NCBI GenBank assembly: GCA_030063045.1
Contig: JAQSEB010000032.1
Location: forward strand, 2,418,001 to 2,482,000
DNA length: 64,000 nt
From: Pratylenchus scribneri
Lineage: Eukaryota; Nematoda; Chromadorea; Rhabditida; Pratylenchidae
Direction: 5' to 3'
Shown: in pieces, positions 45,116 to 57,192 of the stretch
Layout of the letters: the number at the start of each line of letters is the position of its first letter
Numbering within the stretch: the first letter of the stretch is position 1
Made by a program: the position numbers and the translations under genes
The notes under the pieces: model-generated
Told to the model about the DNA's origin: nothing
Databases searched by the model: none
Seen by the model: the letters and a program-made list of their open reading frames with translations, nothing else

Positions 45116-45869
45116 CTGTTTCGATTAATTTCGATGGATTCCCGAATACATTTTTATCCATGCGCCAATATTTCGAAGGATTATTCCCTATAATCGTCAT
45201 CAAATCCATCCCCCACTCCAATCCATCACATTCTAATCCATCCGCCTAATTGCCTTTTCTATAATCCAATTTTATTTGTGTTTACCCAATCCACCCTCCA
45301 TCAATTTGGGAGGAGGATTGATGAAGAGGGGGGGGATTAGCCGATGTGCGACAATTCAACCGGTCGAGAGTCGAGACTGTTGATGGGAAAATGGGGAAAT
45401 TGGAAAGGGAGAAGGGAAAGTGGTTGGCAGCAATGAATGAATTGAATATATTTATATTGGCCATTCTCCCACTTAAAAGATTGACAGATTCATACGGTGG
45501 CCAAAATTCACAAGGGAAGGTTGGATGAATTTTGGACTTGGGTTGAAAATGGATGGATGGGTATAGGAAGTAAAAATTGTGAATTGTGATGAGTGGGAGT
45601 GGGTGGAAAAGTTGAAAATATTCACACTTGATTGAGAGGGGAGTGGACCTTCTTAAAAGGCGAAACTTAATAATATTTGCCGGGGAAACCGGTTAAAATA
45701 TTGTTACGTTTGACTTTGGGGGATGCCACCGGCAAAATGATTGATTCGAATTTGAAATTGCGGAGGAATATCTGAGGAAAAATTGATGGGGAATTCCTTA
45801 AAATATTGGGGGGAATATTAAATGATTTTGTCCCACATTTCAACACAAAATTTTCTGCCTTTCCTTTGT
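45116..45869. other. intergenic, no gene seen
   Basis: Downstream of the homeobox gene. Short frames only. Confidence 0.4.
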
Positions 45870-46219
45870 CGGAACAACCAAACTTGTCTCGAGCATTAAT
45901 AACTTATCAATGAGAGAACCAATTTTGATGATTTTAGTATCTCAAATAATAATAAATTTTATTTAAATTAGTACAGAATTGATTGAATTATACCCTAAAA
46001 AATAATGGAAATTTCGCTAATCCATATTAAAAGTCATTTTAATTGTTTTTTGATCAAAACTCCAAAAATTCTGAATCAATTTAAATAAAATTAATATAAT
46101 TCGATAGCCAGAAATCTGCCCTTTAATTTGATACTAAAATTGTCAAAATTAGCTCATTCTTTGTAAAGTTATTATAAAAGGAAACAAGTTGGCCCCAGCA
46201 ATAAGTTGGAGCGTATCCC
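45870..46219. mobile_element. MITE B copy with 8-bp target duplication
   Basis: Flanked by TCCTTTGT at 45862-45869 and 46220-46227. Internal arms AAACTTGTCTCGAGCATTAA and AAGGAAACAAGTTGG; right end GAGCGTATCCC. It is the only clear family B copy outside a gene. Confidence 0.85.
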
Positions 46220-46489
46220 TCCTTTGTAATTCATCTCTTCTTAAGGCCAAAAACAGATTTGCGCATCATTCCGCATTCAAAGAGAGGGTTTCCCCTTTCA
46301 TTCATTTATTCAAAGGGTTGTTTCCCTCATTTGTTTGTCCCCTCTCTTTTGCCTGTTTTAGGTCAACAGGGTGGATTAATTTCCTTTTCCATTTTCATTC
46401 ATTTTCATTTTTGATTTGCCGCAAATAAAAATACAAAAGAGGAAGAAGAAGAGGTGAATGAGGGGAATATAATTTCATTAGTATCAAAA

Positions 46490-48448
46490 TCAATCGGAGA
46501 GCCCGGTGAAATTGGCAAAAAATGTCGTCGGTGGTAGTGGCCTAGCTAAATGGTATTCTGTTGAATTGGCACCGTCCACCATTTCTGCTCCATCCGGTGA
46601 CCTCAAATCATCGGAATCGGCTGGCGCTTGCCTTCTCCATTTTGCTCGCCTATTTTGGAACCATGTTTTGACCTGTTTGAATCAAACCGAATCAATTTTA
46701 TTGCCTTCAATATTGCTTGAACCTGTCTTTCGCTCAATCCCAATGCTTTGGCCAATCTTTTCCTCTCCGAATTGTTCAAATATTTTTTATTGTCAAATGT
46801 GTTCTCAAGGGTGTCCGTTTGTTCATTGCTGAAATTCAATTTAATTCATAGGAATTTAATTGAATTGGAATAAATTTAATTGATTAAAGGGAAATATTAA
46901 ATTTGCCGAAAAAACACTAAAAATGTCGAAAGATTCAGAAGTTTATCCTAGACCAAAACTTTTACTCAATCACTAAATCTTGTCAAGAAGCATCACTTGA
47001 TTATGTTTTTTGACTTGGGGTTAAACCAATTTTAACTTAGTTTTGAACCAAAAACCAAAATGAGTTTAAACTGTTTAAAACCCTTTAATTGTTGACCAAA
47101 CCATAACCAAATTATATACCATTCAATGTATCTTGACCAGCTCTATCCAATTTTGGGTGTATGGTTTGTGAATTTAGGGCAAAACCCTTAAGCCATGTTT
47201 AATTATTTTGTCATTACGTACACTTTTTCTGGCTAATATAATAAATATAATTAATTAAATTTGTGCCACCTGAATCGAATTTGTCCTCCCTTTCTTTTGT
47301 GCTGATTTTGAGTTGGCTGATGATGGTTTTGAAGGGCGGGACCAGTGCAAATTCCACCAGGGAATGGACCGAACAATGGGAAAAGTGGCGATGATTTGAC
47401 AAGGCCATTGATAGAGCCAAATGAAGGTGGCAAAAATGGAAAACGAACCAATGATGGATGTGGTTGATTGGGCAATGATGGCATTGTTGGGTGGCCACCA
47501 CCATTGGCACGGGCAAATGGGAAAAGCCAGCCATTGGGCGGAGATGGGAATTGCATCAAATCTACGGTAGAGGGGATTCATTTTTATGCCCTCAAGGCCT
47601 ATTCATTTATTTGGTAGAGAGAACGATTCAGTAGCGCTGATTGGGTATTTGCATTATCAGTTTTTGGCTCATATCTCAGCGAGAAATTAGCCAATTTCGG
47701 GAGGGCGATATATCATTTTAAAGCCCAAAGTTTCCTCTACAAAGTGGTTCATTTAATATAAAGAATGCAAGCCTTAGAAAAAGTTTCATGTCTTTGAGTG
47801 TAATAAACCCGATTTTTTTGAAGAAAAGGCACTTTTCTAATAGAGGTATTTAATTTTTTGAAAAATTGTTTAGCCACTTTTTAGAGGACATTTAGGGCTT
47901 TCCAATGGCATATCGCCTTCCAAAATTGGTTATTTCCTTGCTGAGCTATGGCAAAAGAATGGACCAGATAATGGAATCGTCAGTATTGAATCGTCCCATT
48001 TCATTCTAATTTACTTACCAATTTGTTGTTCCATCAAATTTGCGCAAATGGACGATGCCTTTTCTTTTACATTCTTCACATCCTCAATTTGATTTACTGA
48101 AATCCAAAATATTATTATTATTCAATTATTCCCAGTAAACCCATTTCAACCTTTCCTCTCTTCCCCATCCATTTCCTCCTTCACTATTTCTTCTTCATTC
48201 TCTTCCTTCATTTTCATCTCTTCATCCTCATCTTCCTCTTCTTCATCATTTTCTTCGTCTTCGTCAATATTTCCTTTTTCATCATTTTTTGCCAACAATT
48301 GTGCCAGCCCAAATGGCAAATTGGCGGCTGCGGCGGCACCAAAAATTAGCGGGAAACATTCGGCCAAATCCATTGCTGCCTTTTGATTAGGCTGTGGATT
48401 ATCCGTAAGCAGGGAATTGATGGAAAAGGGTAAATTGCGATTGGCCAT
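46490..48448 (-). CDS. PHA-2/HHEX-like homeobox transcription factor
   Basis: Exons (minus strand): 48448-48151, 48096-48019, 47561-47270, 46828-46723, 46672-46490; phases agree, 318 residues. Nuclear DNA-binding repressor family; C. elegans PHA-2 and vertebrate HHEX specify pharynx/foregut. The homeodomain spans about 213-272, starting KRKGGQIRFSNEQ and ending QVKTWFQNRRAKWRR, with the HHEX-like SERKRLAKALGLSERQ in helix 2. PFSINSLL at residues 7-14 is an Eh1-type Groucho-binding motif, and a long Glu/Asp-rich stretch follows to residue 99. Residues 125-210 are Pro/Phe-rich. The start MANRN was chosen because the Eh1 motif sits directly behind it; the frame is open further upstream. Intron 3 holds repeat C and intron 2 a MITE A. 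Confidence 0.9.
46890..47230. mobile_element. repeat C copy (homeobox intron 3)
   Basis: TGAACCAAAAACCAAAATGA, TATACCATTCAATGTATC, TTGACCAGCTCTATCC and TTGTGAATTTAGGGCAAAAC identify it. Confidence 0.8.
47650..47985. mobile_element. MITE A copy (homeobox intron 2)
   Basis: Left arm CATATCTCAGCGAGAAATTA, right arm GGCATATCGCCTTCCAAAAT; ends AACGATTCAGTA and TATTGAATCGTCC are inverse. Confidence 0.88.
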
Positions 48449-49764
48449 TTTTTGGATAATTTCAGTGGGAAATTGACAGTAAATTTGGGGGAGAATAAGT
48501 GAAGGAATGGATGAAGCCTTCGAATTGGCCAAAACTTTTTTTCCGTTTAGTCCCGCCCAACAACTAATATTGGACGGCCATTGCGCGAGAAATGAATGAA
48601 TGAATTGGGCCAATGGGCGGAGAGCAAATAAAGCAAGAAGAGGGATGGATGGATGGATTACAGTGGAATTGAAAGGGAAGGGGAAAGGAGGGGATGGGGG
48701 GGAAGAAGAAGCAATTCGACAAAAGAATCAACCAAAACAGCAAAATTTACTTCGAAATTCGAGCCATCCATCCAGCCGTAATTGTTTGGAACAAAACATC
48801 CATTCATTCATCCATTCTAAAATCCTCCAATTTTGTACAGTAATTCCACCCTTCTCAATCCATTTCCTTTTCTTTTCAATTTTGGCCAAATTTTATGAGA
48901 AAAGAAGGATCCATTTTCCATTCTCCATGGCCATCAATCCCCCTCAATCCATTCCCCCTCCGCCATATCCGCCATCAATCCGGCCAATCCCATTTGCCCC
49001 ATCTTTCCACATTTGTTGCAGGGAGTCCATGACCGGTGTTTAGGGGCCAATCCCCTCTCATTCAAAGTTGGTTAATCCATCCAAAATAGGGGCCCAAATG
49101 GCGCAATCAAAGGTAAACAAGGAGGAAAGGGATCCTGCTCGCCAATGTGGCATTGAATTTAGTGCATCAAAATGCTCAAAAAATATATTTTGGCCGAGGC
49201 AACAGTCAACTTTGCTTTAAGGCTCATCGATGACAGTTAAGGCCCATCAATGAATGAATGAATGGATGGGAAATCGGCGTTACCACCAAAATTGTGAATG
49301 AATAGGCCGGCGGGAAGGATGGAGAGAAGAAATGTGATCCGCTAATTTTCCACATCTCATTTGCACTTTTTTCTTTGTGTTGATCATCTCGTTTAGCTGT
49401 CCTATTCATTTCCCTCTTTAAATGAGTTCTTAAAACAATGCCACCAAAGTGTTGACAATAATGAAAGATGGGGCCAAAACAATCTTCAAAGTCCTCTCTT
49501 CTAATTGGATTTGGGGCAAAATGATGGAATGGCACTCGGCAAATCAACTCCAATCCCTTATTTTCTCGTCCCTTCAAAATATTTGTTTGCCTTTCCCGTG
49601 CGCAGATTATTGATGATGATGGACAGGAGTAGAGCAAATGAGATTACCAGCAAAAGAAGAAGGGTATGAACGATGAATGGAGAAAAATGGTGGGAATGAA
49701 TCAAGATCGAATTTGACTTGAATTGGACATAATTATTTATTAAATCTTGAATGGATGATATTTC
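48449..49764. other. intergenic, 5' of the homeobox gene
   Basis: No supported exon. The open frame of the homeobox first exon continues some 55 codons upstream of the chosen ATG, so a longer N-terminus is possible. Frames at 49.2-49.6 kb match nothing I know. Confidence 0.4.
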
Positions 49765-50970
49765 AGTACCCGAAACATTCTTTTGGCTTATATCTCAACA
49801 AGAAAGTAATCAATTCAGGAAAGCGATACTCCGTTTGAAAGCCTTAAATACCTCTAAAAAGTGGCTTTAGAATTGTTGTAAAATTAAAACAATTTACAAA
49901 AGTAATATTCGTGTTTGTTTCAACAAGTTTTAATTGTATTTTTATTCCGGAAGGATTGAAATTGCACTTTTCATTCCGGTTGGATTGTAATTGCACTTTT
50001 CTTTCCGGAAGGATTGTAATTGCACTTTTTATTCCGGAAGGATTGAAATTGCACTTTTCATTCCGGTTGGATTGTAATTGCACTTTTCATTCCGGTTGGA
50101 TTGTAATTGCACTTTTCTTTCCGGAAGGATTGTAATTGCACTTTTCATTCCGCTTGGATTGTAATTGCACTTTTCATTCCGGTTGGATTGTAATTGCACT
50201 TTTCATTCCGGTTGGATTGTAATTGCACTTTTCATTCCGGTTGGATTGTAATTGCACTTTTCATTCCGCTTGGATTGTAATTGCACTTTTTATTCCGGTT
50301 GGATTGTAATTGCACTTTTCATTCCGGTTGGATTGTAATTGCACTTTTTATTCCGGTTGGATTGTAATTGCACTTTTTATTCCGGTTGGATTGTAATTGC
50401 ACTTTTCATTCCGGTTGGATTGTAATTGCATTTTTCATTCCGGTTGGATTGTAATTGCACTTCCGGTTGGATTGTAATTGCACTTTTCATTCCGGTTGGA
50501 TTGTAATTGCACTTTTCATTCCGGTTGGATTGTAATTGCACTTTTCATTCCGGTTGGATTGTAATTGCACTTTTTATTCCGGTTGGATTGTAATTGCACT
50601 TTTCATTCCGGTTGGATTGTAATTGCACTTTTCATTCCGGTTGGATTATAATTGCACTTTTTATTCCGGTTGGATTGTAATTGCACTTTTTTTCCGGAAG
50701 GATTGTAATTGCACTTTTCTTTCCAGTTGAATTGTAATTGCACTTTTCATTCCGGAAAAGATATGTTTGGGAAAATACATTTTCTTAATATTATATCTTC
50801 TCATTATACCAGACTAATTCATTTTCTTTTTTCCATCTATTTATATTTTTTTGCATTTTTTGAGAAATACGATTCAGACCACTTTTTAGAAGATCTTTGG
50901 GCTTTCAAATGGTACATCAAACATCATCTTCTCTAGACTGGCAAATGTCTCATCGAACTATAAAAGTGGC
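49765..50970. mobile_element. MITE A copy split by a 29-bp minisatellite
   Basis: Left arm at 49765-49905 (CTTATATCTCAACAAGAAAG, TCTAAAAAGTGGCTTTAG) and right arm at about 50870-50970 (CCACTTTTTAGAAGATCTTT, GGGCTTTCAAATGGTACATC) are the two halves of one element, separated by the array at 49.95-50.76 kb. Confidence 0.7.
49950..50762 (-). repeat. 29-bp minisatellite, about 28 units (inverted)
   Basis: Units GGATTGTAATTGCACTTTTC + ATTCCGGTT are the reverse complement of the array at 16.9-17.6 kb. One unit near 50460 has an internal deletion of TTTTCATT. Confidence 0.95.
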
Positions 50971-51397
50971 CCAGAATTCCTGAAATTTCCATTACCATTA
51001 AATCTTTAATATTTTCCATATAAAATTATCAGCCAAGAACATTTTTGTCTGCAGTCAAAGTTCATCGAAAATTTTAAAATAAAATATTCCATTTTTTGGT
51101 GGTGTGATAACGGAAAGAATTTGTCCCACTCCCTAATAATATTCCCTGTAATCTAATCAAAATTGATAAAGTCCCCCATAGCAAATTGCCCATCAATTCC
51201 GCCCGAATCAATTCCATCCGTCCATCCATCCATTCTCCCAATTCAATTCAATCAAAACCATCCCCAAAACGGGTTCTCCCCAAAGTTTTCCCTAGACTTT
51301 GTCCTTTCCTCTTTCCACCCATTTATCATTATTATATAATTTTATTGTGTCACCGACCGCGTGACAATTTTCTATTTTTGCCCCAATTAATTTGTGG
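50971..51397. other. intergenic, 5' of the acyl-CoA synthetase gene
   Basis: AT-rich, no supported exon. Confidence 0.4.
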
Positions 51398-54300
51398 ATG
51401 TTTTCCTCATTTTGTTGTTTGACTGGTGGCCAATCCATTTTGCTGGTCACCATTTTTGGTTCTACAATGTTCTATTTATTCGGAAGACGGCGTCGATCCC
51501 AGCAGAATTCAGAAGAACAATGCCCTCAGGCCATCGAATTGGAGGCAATCATTTTAGCCAGATAGCCCAACTTTTCGCCATTTATAAGACATCAAGGACC
51601 AAATGAATTTTGATTATTTATTATCAAATTAAAGAGCAGACTTTTGGCTATCAAATAATATTAAATTTATTTAAATTGGTGCAGAAATAATTGAGTTATG
51701 CCCAAAAACAATTTAAAATGAGTTTACTGAAGATTATAATGCAATTGCCAGTGATCTTTTGGTCATAATTCCATTGAACCAATTTAAATAAAATTTATAT
51801 AATTTGATAGCCAAAAGTCTGCCCTTTAATTTGATACTAAATTCAACAAAATTGATTCAGTCCTTGATGAGTTATTAACACTCGAGACAAGTGGGGCGTA
51901 TCCATCTCAATATCCAAAATCACTTTCTCCATTCTTTTGTGAAGGATTCACCGGGTATCTTCAAAAGTGGAATGCTCAAAGATCGGCCAGAGGAGTTGGT
52001 CATGGAAAGGTTTTTCCCCGAAATGCACACACTTTGGGATGGATTCAAGCGAGGATTCCAAGTTGGCCCAAAATGCTTCGCCATTCCATAATTTTCTTAA
52101 ATTAATGTGAAGAAAGCCACTGAAAATGGCCCCTGCCTTGGATGGAGGCCAACCCCAAATTCACCGTATGAATTCCTTAACTATGGTCAAGTGGCCAAAA
52201 TGAGTAAATCGCTTGGCACGTCACTGTGCCAAAAATTGGGTTTGGCCCCAGGCAATGGAACATTTGTGGCAATTTATGCGAAGAATTGTCCGGAATGGAC
52301 AATTACGGTAATTATAGTAAAAAAAAATTGAAAAGGAGAATCATTTTTGGATTAGGCATTGGCCTGCATTCGGCATTCAATGGTGGTTGTTCCACTTTAT
52401 GACACGTTGGGAGCGGATTCAGCCGCCTTCATTCTATCGCATACGGAGGCAAAGTTTGTGCTTTGTGGTTGCTATAAATTTATGAATAAAAATATCAAAA
52501 ATAAACATTGAAATTGCCGGAAAGATTGCAATCATTCAGCCGAAGTTAATCCTAGAACAATAAACCTTATATTGAATTAGATTTAACCCGATATTTTTTT
52601 GAATTTGAACCAAAAATGGAACAACTATTCAAATGGTTTAATAAATACCGAAAAGAATGTAACGGTTCAGAAATTCATCCTTGATGATGATAACGCATTA
52701 TTTGGTAATTATTTTGACTTAAGGTTTAACCAATTTTAACTTAGTTTTGAACCAAAAAACCAAAATTGATTTAAGCCGATTAATACCCTTTAATTTTGAT
52801 CAAACCATAATAAATTATATTATATACCATTCAATGTGTCTTGACCAGCTCTATCCTTTGGATAATGGTTTGTGAATGTAGGACAAACCCTTAAACCATT
52901 TAGGCATTAATATACTTACTCTTTTTCGATAATTATAATGTTTTTTTGGCTACTATTCAAAAAGTATTGTCATTTTAGGGTGGTCATTGTGGATGAAATT
53001 GGAAGATTGGAGAACATTTTGAGCATGAAAACGGGAGAAATACCCGAATTGAAGCATATTTTGTTGGTGGAGAAGCCAAAAGATGAAGGAAAAATGGAAG
53101 AAATTGAAAAAAGGGCGGCACAATATGGATTGGCATTGCATTTTTTTGAAGATTTCGTGCGGGAACAACAAAATGATGATGGAATGGTGGAGGACCATGA
53201 GCCAAAAACCGATGATATTTACATTGTTTGGTATTGTTTTTGGAATGGAGGGAATTGGGATATGTCACTTGTCTCGAACGTTAATATCTCACTAAGGACT
53301 GAACTAATTTTGATGAATTTAGTATCAAATTAAAGAGCAGACTTTTGGCTATCAAATGATATTAATTTTATTTAAATTGGTTCGGAATTAATGAAATTGT
53401 GACCAAAAAGAAATCTAAAATGACCTTTACTATGGATTAATGAAATTGTCAGTGGTTTTTTGGCCATAACTCATCATTTCTAAATCAATTCAAATAAAAT
53501 TAATATATTTCGATAGGCAAAAGTCTGCTCTTTAATTTGATATTAAAATCACTAAAATAGGTTCAGTCATTGATGAGATATTATTAATGGCGACAAGTTG
53601 GGTGGCATGGGAATTGGGGTAAAATATATGGATAAAATTCAACCCAATTTAAAGTTACACAAGTGGAACAACGGGAACACCAAAAGGGGTGGTGTTGACC
53701 CACAAAAATGTAGTGGCCAATTTATCGGCATTTGCATTGATCATTGAGAAATTTCTGCCAAATTTGATGGCAACCACCGAACATAGTGTCATTTCATGTA
53801 ATGTTTCCATCATTTTCATTAAGGGTTGTATTAATTCGGCCAAAAATATTGAAAATGGCAAAAAAATTTCATAGCTTCATAACCTATCCACTAAAGACCC
53901 TAAAACTATACCGGATAACCCATTGGGGTCATGGTAACATTCCCCAGTAGACCTAAAAGAATAATGCGTAAATATCATTTTTTGCCATAAATATTCTTTA
54001 CACCATTTTCAATGTTTTTTTGGCCATTTTAAATATTTCCCTTTTATTCATTCCCTCAATGTGCTGCCATTCACATTTAGATTTGCCCCTTTCCCACATG
54101 TTCGAACAATGCTGCCATTGGGCGTCCCTCTCTTTTGGCTATCGAATTGGCTTTTTCAGTGGGAACATTGCCAAATTGTCCGGTGATATGCAAGCATTGG
54201 AACCAACCTTATTTCCGGTTGTGCCTCGCCTTTTGAACCGTTTCAATGATACAATCAAAGCGGAATTGGCCCGCACAACTCCACTCAAACGTTGGCTTTT

Positions 54301-56604
54301 TTCCATGGCAAAAGCACAAAAGAGTGCCCTTTATCATCAAAAGGGCATTGTGACGAACACAACAATTTGGGATGGACTGGTCTTCTCAAAGGCACAACAA
54401 CAATTGGGCGGAAAAGTGCAATTAATTTGTATGTTTTTGGGCATAAATGTGGACATTATGGGGAAATAGTAGGGATGTTCTTTTGACCATAACTCAACAA
54501 GGAAGCAGCCAATTTTGTAAGGCGAAATGCCATTTAAAAGGCCAAAATGTCCTATAAAAAGTGGCTTAACTAATTTTCTGAAAAATTTAAAATTTTTGAA
54601 AATTAACGGATTTTCCAACAAAAATTCATGCTATTATATTCAACGATATTTAATTTGATATAAAACTAGATGTAATAAAAAATGAATATGGCCACTTTAT
54701 AGAGGATATTTTTGGCTTTAAAATGGTATATTGCCTTCTCATATTGGTTATTGCCTCGCTGAGATCTGAGTCAAAAACTAATTCAGATCCTTTAATCGGT
54801 ATAGTAGTCACAACTTGTCCATTCCTTGATCTTTCCCCCGGCTATGGTGGGGAATACGGTATTGCAAATTGTTGGAAAAGGAGGGAAGGAAAAATTTCCC
54901 AGTCAGCGGCATTTTTGATGGTTCTCTCTTCTTTTTCTTTTCCTTGCTTGCTGTGAATTTGTCCACAGGGTATATTCTCCTTTTATTCTAGTCTTATTTT
55001 TAATCATTTAAATTAAAAGAGCAAAGAATCCTCTATTCAATTATATCCGAATGGTTTGTTTATTCACTCAATTTGGATGCTAATTTGGAATTTAAATTTA
55101 AGTCATCTTTCCATCTTAATAATACCATTCATTTTTCGATACTGGATGTTATTCAATTATCTTCAAACTGCCAATAGGGACTGGGGAGAAGGGATACATA
55201 TTTATATTTTATTTTGTATTATTGAACGCCATTGTCACAATTTACAGTGACCGGATCGGCGCCAATTGCAGCTGAAGTTCTCCAGGAATTGAGAATCATT
55301 TTTGGCACACAAATAATCGAAGGATATGGACAAACTGGTTTGATGAAATTATAATATATTTTTGGGAATATTTTACTCATCAGAATGCACGGCAATGGCC
55401 ACCTGCACAATGCCAGGGGACATTACAGCTGGCCATTGTGGTGGTCCGGCGGCATGCACCCTCCTGAAATTGGCTGATGTTCCGGAATTGAATTATTTTG
55501 CCGTAAATATTTGGCATATTTTAAGCATATTTTTTGAACATTTTTAGAAGGAAAACAAAGGTGAAGTGATGATCAAAGGGCCGTCAGTGACCAAAGGCTA
55601 CTATCGGGACCCGGAAAAGACGGCAGAACTTTTTGATGAGGACGGATTTTTGCACACCGGCGACATTGGACATTTAATGCCGAATGGAACGCTGAGAATT
55701 ATTGACAGGAAAAAGCACATTTTCAAGCTGGCACAAGGCGAATATGTGGCACCGGAGAAGATTGAAAATGTTTACATCCAATGCAGGTGAGGACAATTTG
55801 GGATTAGGTATTTAATTAGACGAAAAAAAAATTAAAATGCCGAAAGTTTACCTAAATACATAAATTTTATACCCAATTGATAGATATATTACGCATTATT
55901 TGATTATATTTTGGCTTAAGTTTAAGCAATTTTAATTTGGTTTTGAACCAAAAACCAAATTCGGTTTAAACCGGTTTAATACCCTTTAATTGTTGACCAA
56001 ACCATAACAAATTACATGCCATCCATTCAATGTGTCTTAACTAGCTCTAACCATCTGGATATATGGTTTGTGAATGTAGGACAAACTCGTAAATCATTTT
56101 AATTATTTTAGCATTATTAGTTTAGCAATTTCAATAATTTTTGGAAAATTAAATTAAATATTTGCTTATTTTTACAGTTTGGTGCAACAAATCTACGTGG
56201 ATGGGGACAGTCTTGAACGGTTTTTAGTGGTCAGTTTTGAGGAAAATTGACATATAAATGCTTAACATTTTAAGGCAATTGTTGTGCCACCGGAGAAGGC
56301 AATCCGACGGATTTATAGCGAAATATGTGGCAGTGAAGAAGAAGAACAATCAAAAAAATTAGAAGAGATTTGCAAGGATAAAAGGGTTGCCAAAATGGTT
56401 TTGGCCGAAATGGACAAATTCGGAAAGGAACAAGGCCGGCTGAACAGCATTGAACAAGTGAAGGCAATCCATTTGGAGTGGGAATTGTTCAGTGTGGAGA
56501 ATGGCCTATTGACCCCGACATTGAAGGCAAAGAGGCCACAGTTGAGGCAAAAATACAAGGAAACAATTGGACAATTGTACCAGCAAATTGATGGGCACAA
56601 TTGA
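51398..56604 (+). CDS. long-chain acyl-CoA synthetase (ACSL type), one exon not found
   Basis: Exons: 51398-51544, 51945-52061, 52113-52307, 52356-52467, 52979-53230, 53655-53797, 54081-54428, 55248-55337, 55384-55502, 55548-55786, 56178-56229, 56275-56604; about 714 residues seen. It activates long-chain fatty acids with ATP and CoA at ER or outer mitochondrial membranes. Exon 1 has one membrane helix ([14 protein letters not shown]) followed by RRRRS. Family blocks: [28 protein letters not shown]-loop [83 protein letters not shown], and the end [16 protein letters not shown]. Between exons 4 and 5 about 20 residues expected after KFVLC are missing and phases do not join; the intron holds repeat C. 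Exon 1 needs a GC donor (GAG|GCAATC), so it is less certain. Introns 1 and 5 hold MITE B, intron 7 a MITE A. Confidence 0.9.
51550..51898. mobile_element. MITE B copy (ACSL intron 1)
   Basis: Left CCCAACTTTTCGCCATTTAT eight bases after the proposed GC donor; right CTCGAGACAAGTGGGGCGTA. Confidence 0.85.
52490..52945. mobile_element. repeat C, one partial and one full copy (ACSL intron 4)
   Basis: The left part starts TGAAATTGCCGGAAAGATTG and stops early; a second start (ACCGAAAAGAATGTAACGGT) begins a complete copy ending GTAGGACAAACCCTTAAACC. Confidence 0.75.
53263..53608. mobile_element. MITE B copy (ACSL intron 5)
   Basis: CACTTGTCTCGAACGTTAAT at left, TATTAATGGCGACAAGTTGG at right. Confidence 0.88.
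54470..54800. mobile_element. MITE A copy (ACSL intron 7)
   Basis: Left arm ATAACTCAACAAGGAAGCAG, right arm GGTATATTGCCTTCTCATAT. Confidence 0.83.
55825..56177. mobile_element. repeat C copy (ACSL intron 10)
   Basis: TGAACCAAAAACCAAATTCG, GGTTTAAACCGGTTTAATAC and GTGAATGTAGGACAAACTCG. Its right end abuts the acceptor of exon 11. Confidence 0.8.
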
Positions 56605-57192
56605 TGATGAGGGATAATGGATGAGAGGAATGAGGAAAAGTGCCGTGGGAATATTTCACTTCCTACTTTGTTTTTTTGTGCCCACTTTTTTCAATTCTTG
56701 CCATTTTTCCATTTTACCATTCATTTGCCTTTCTTGTCCAGTAAAAAATCAAAGTTTAGAAGAGTTTAACTGACCACATCCACTACTGACACTTTTGCCC
56801 CCAAACGAAACTCAATCCCCTCCTTCCTTCCTTCTCAAGTTTATTTGGTGACAGCAGCTGTTCGGCAGAAGCTTTCCCTTCCATTGACTTCTTCACTTTT
56901 GGCCAGCATTTGTCACCAAATGTGAAAGGGAGAAAGGGGATTAAGCAAGTCTCCTCCCCACATTTATATACTCATTTTGCCCTCTTGATTGACTTTCGCC
57001 TCGATCATCGGTCATCCCCAATCCGCCCTCAAAATGTTCACCACCCATTCCCGAAGAATTATGATGAAGTGGAATGAATGAAAAAGAGAACAATGCCCAC
57101 ATTCCTATAAAAAATATATTCAATTTTATTATCTCCATTTTCGCGCAAACACAAATGCCCTTTTAATTTTGAATTAAATCATCAAGAGAAGA
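56605..57192. other. intergenic between tandem genes
   Basis: 3' flank of the acyl-CoA synthetase and 5' flank of the receptor gene; no exon seen. Confidence 0.45.

Noticed and set aside
49224..49637. 137-codon minus-strand frame
   Set aside because: No recognisable motif and no adjoining exon; left as intergenic.
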